The notes under the pieces were generated by a model. That model did not search any database. It was not told where the DNA came from and saw only the letters and a program-made list of their open reading frames with translations. Made by a program: the position numbers and the translations under genes. A DNA stretch of 64,000 nucleotides from the NCBI RefSeq assembly GCF_047495875.1, contig NC_092497.1, positions 81,229,749 to 81,293,748 of the forward strand, read 5' to 3'. Positions 63,678 to 64,000 of this stretch are shown here, one piece after another. This DNA is from Pithys albifrons albifrons (lineage: Eukaryota > Chordata > Aves > Passeriformes > Thamnophilidae). Position 1 is the first letter of the stretch. Every line of letters begins with the position of its first letter.

Positions 63678-64000
63678 CTTGAATCAAGACACAGTTGGTC
63701 TGAATTACCAAGGTAGCAAAGACAAAGCAAATCTAACAGTGATAACTGCAATAAAACCCCACGGGCAATTATTTTGCCACAAAACAAGCAGTTGGTTATG
63801 CAGAGAATACATTTTCTTACATTCAAAAAGTCACACTACATTACCAATTGTCATATTCCAAGTTTTGCTATCAATAGTATCAAGAAAAGGAGGTATGTTC
63901 TTTTCTACAACTTAATGTTTTTCCTTTTAATTTAGTCCTACTATTGAAGGTCTTCAAAGTCTACATCACTGTAAGTAACACTGATAGAGTGGTGTTCTAT
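63678..64000 (-). other. NANS intron, start
   Basis: Intronic sequence upstream (on the minus strand) of exon 63411-63677. Nothing recognised. Confidence 0.7.

Overview
The window is vertebrate genomic DNA and almost certainly avian. Genes have GT-AG introns, coding density is very low, and the main interspersed repeats are CR1 LINEs with the avian ATTCTATG-type 3' end plus short avian-style LTRs. RNF38, TRIM14 and NANS all lie on human chromosome 9, most of which corresponds to the bird Z chromosome, so a Z location is likely (inference). The presence of a full-length RTE-type LINE and a PAK3-like kinase relic suggests a neoavian bird, but I cannot name the species.

Layout. 1-20.3 kb: 3' part of RNF38 on the + strand, with six coding exons ending in the RING-H2 domain and a long 3' UTR. 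Its introns hold an antisense CR1 right beside one exon, a 400-bp tetranucleotide/12-mer microsatellite, and a 4.05-kb RTE retrotransposon with a perfect 10-bp target-site duplication (TSD). 20.3-28.8 kb: intergenic, with CR1 fragments, a solo LTR and a weak candidate signal-peptide exon. 28.9-33.0 kb, minus strand: intron-containing remains of a PAK3-like (group I PAK) kinase gene with disabling lesions. 33-48 kb: unrecognised sequence, solo LTRs, and a decayed endogenous retrovirus interrupted by a CR1. 48.4-60.1 kb: complete TRIM14 on the + strand, starting in a CpG-rich first exon; its introns carry an LTR, two CR1s and a tandem repeat of about 165 bp. 60.1-64 kb: 3' end of NANS on the minus strand, tail-to-tail with TRIM14.

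Functionally, RNF38 is a RING E3 ubiquitin ligase, TRIM14 is a RING-less TRIM adaptor of antiviral signalling, and NANS is the sialic-acid-9-phosphate synthase. I see no sign that they act in one pathway. No new multi-gene system is evident. The most unusual items are the degenerate PAK3-like gene, the full-length RTE insertion in RNF38, the nested ERV/CR1 structure and the TRIM14 intronic tandem repeat.
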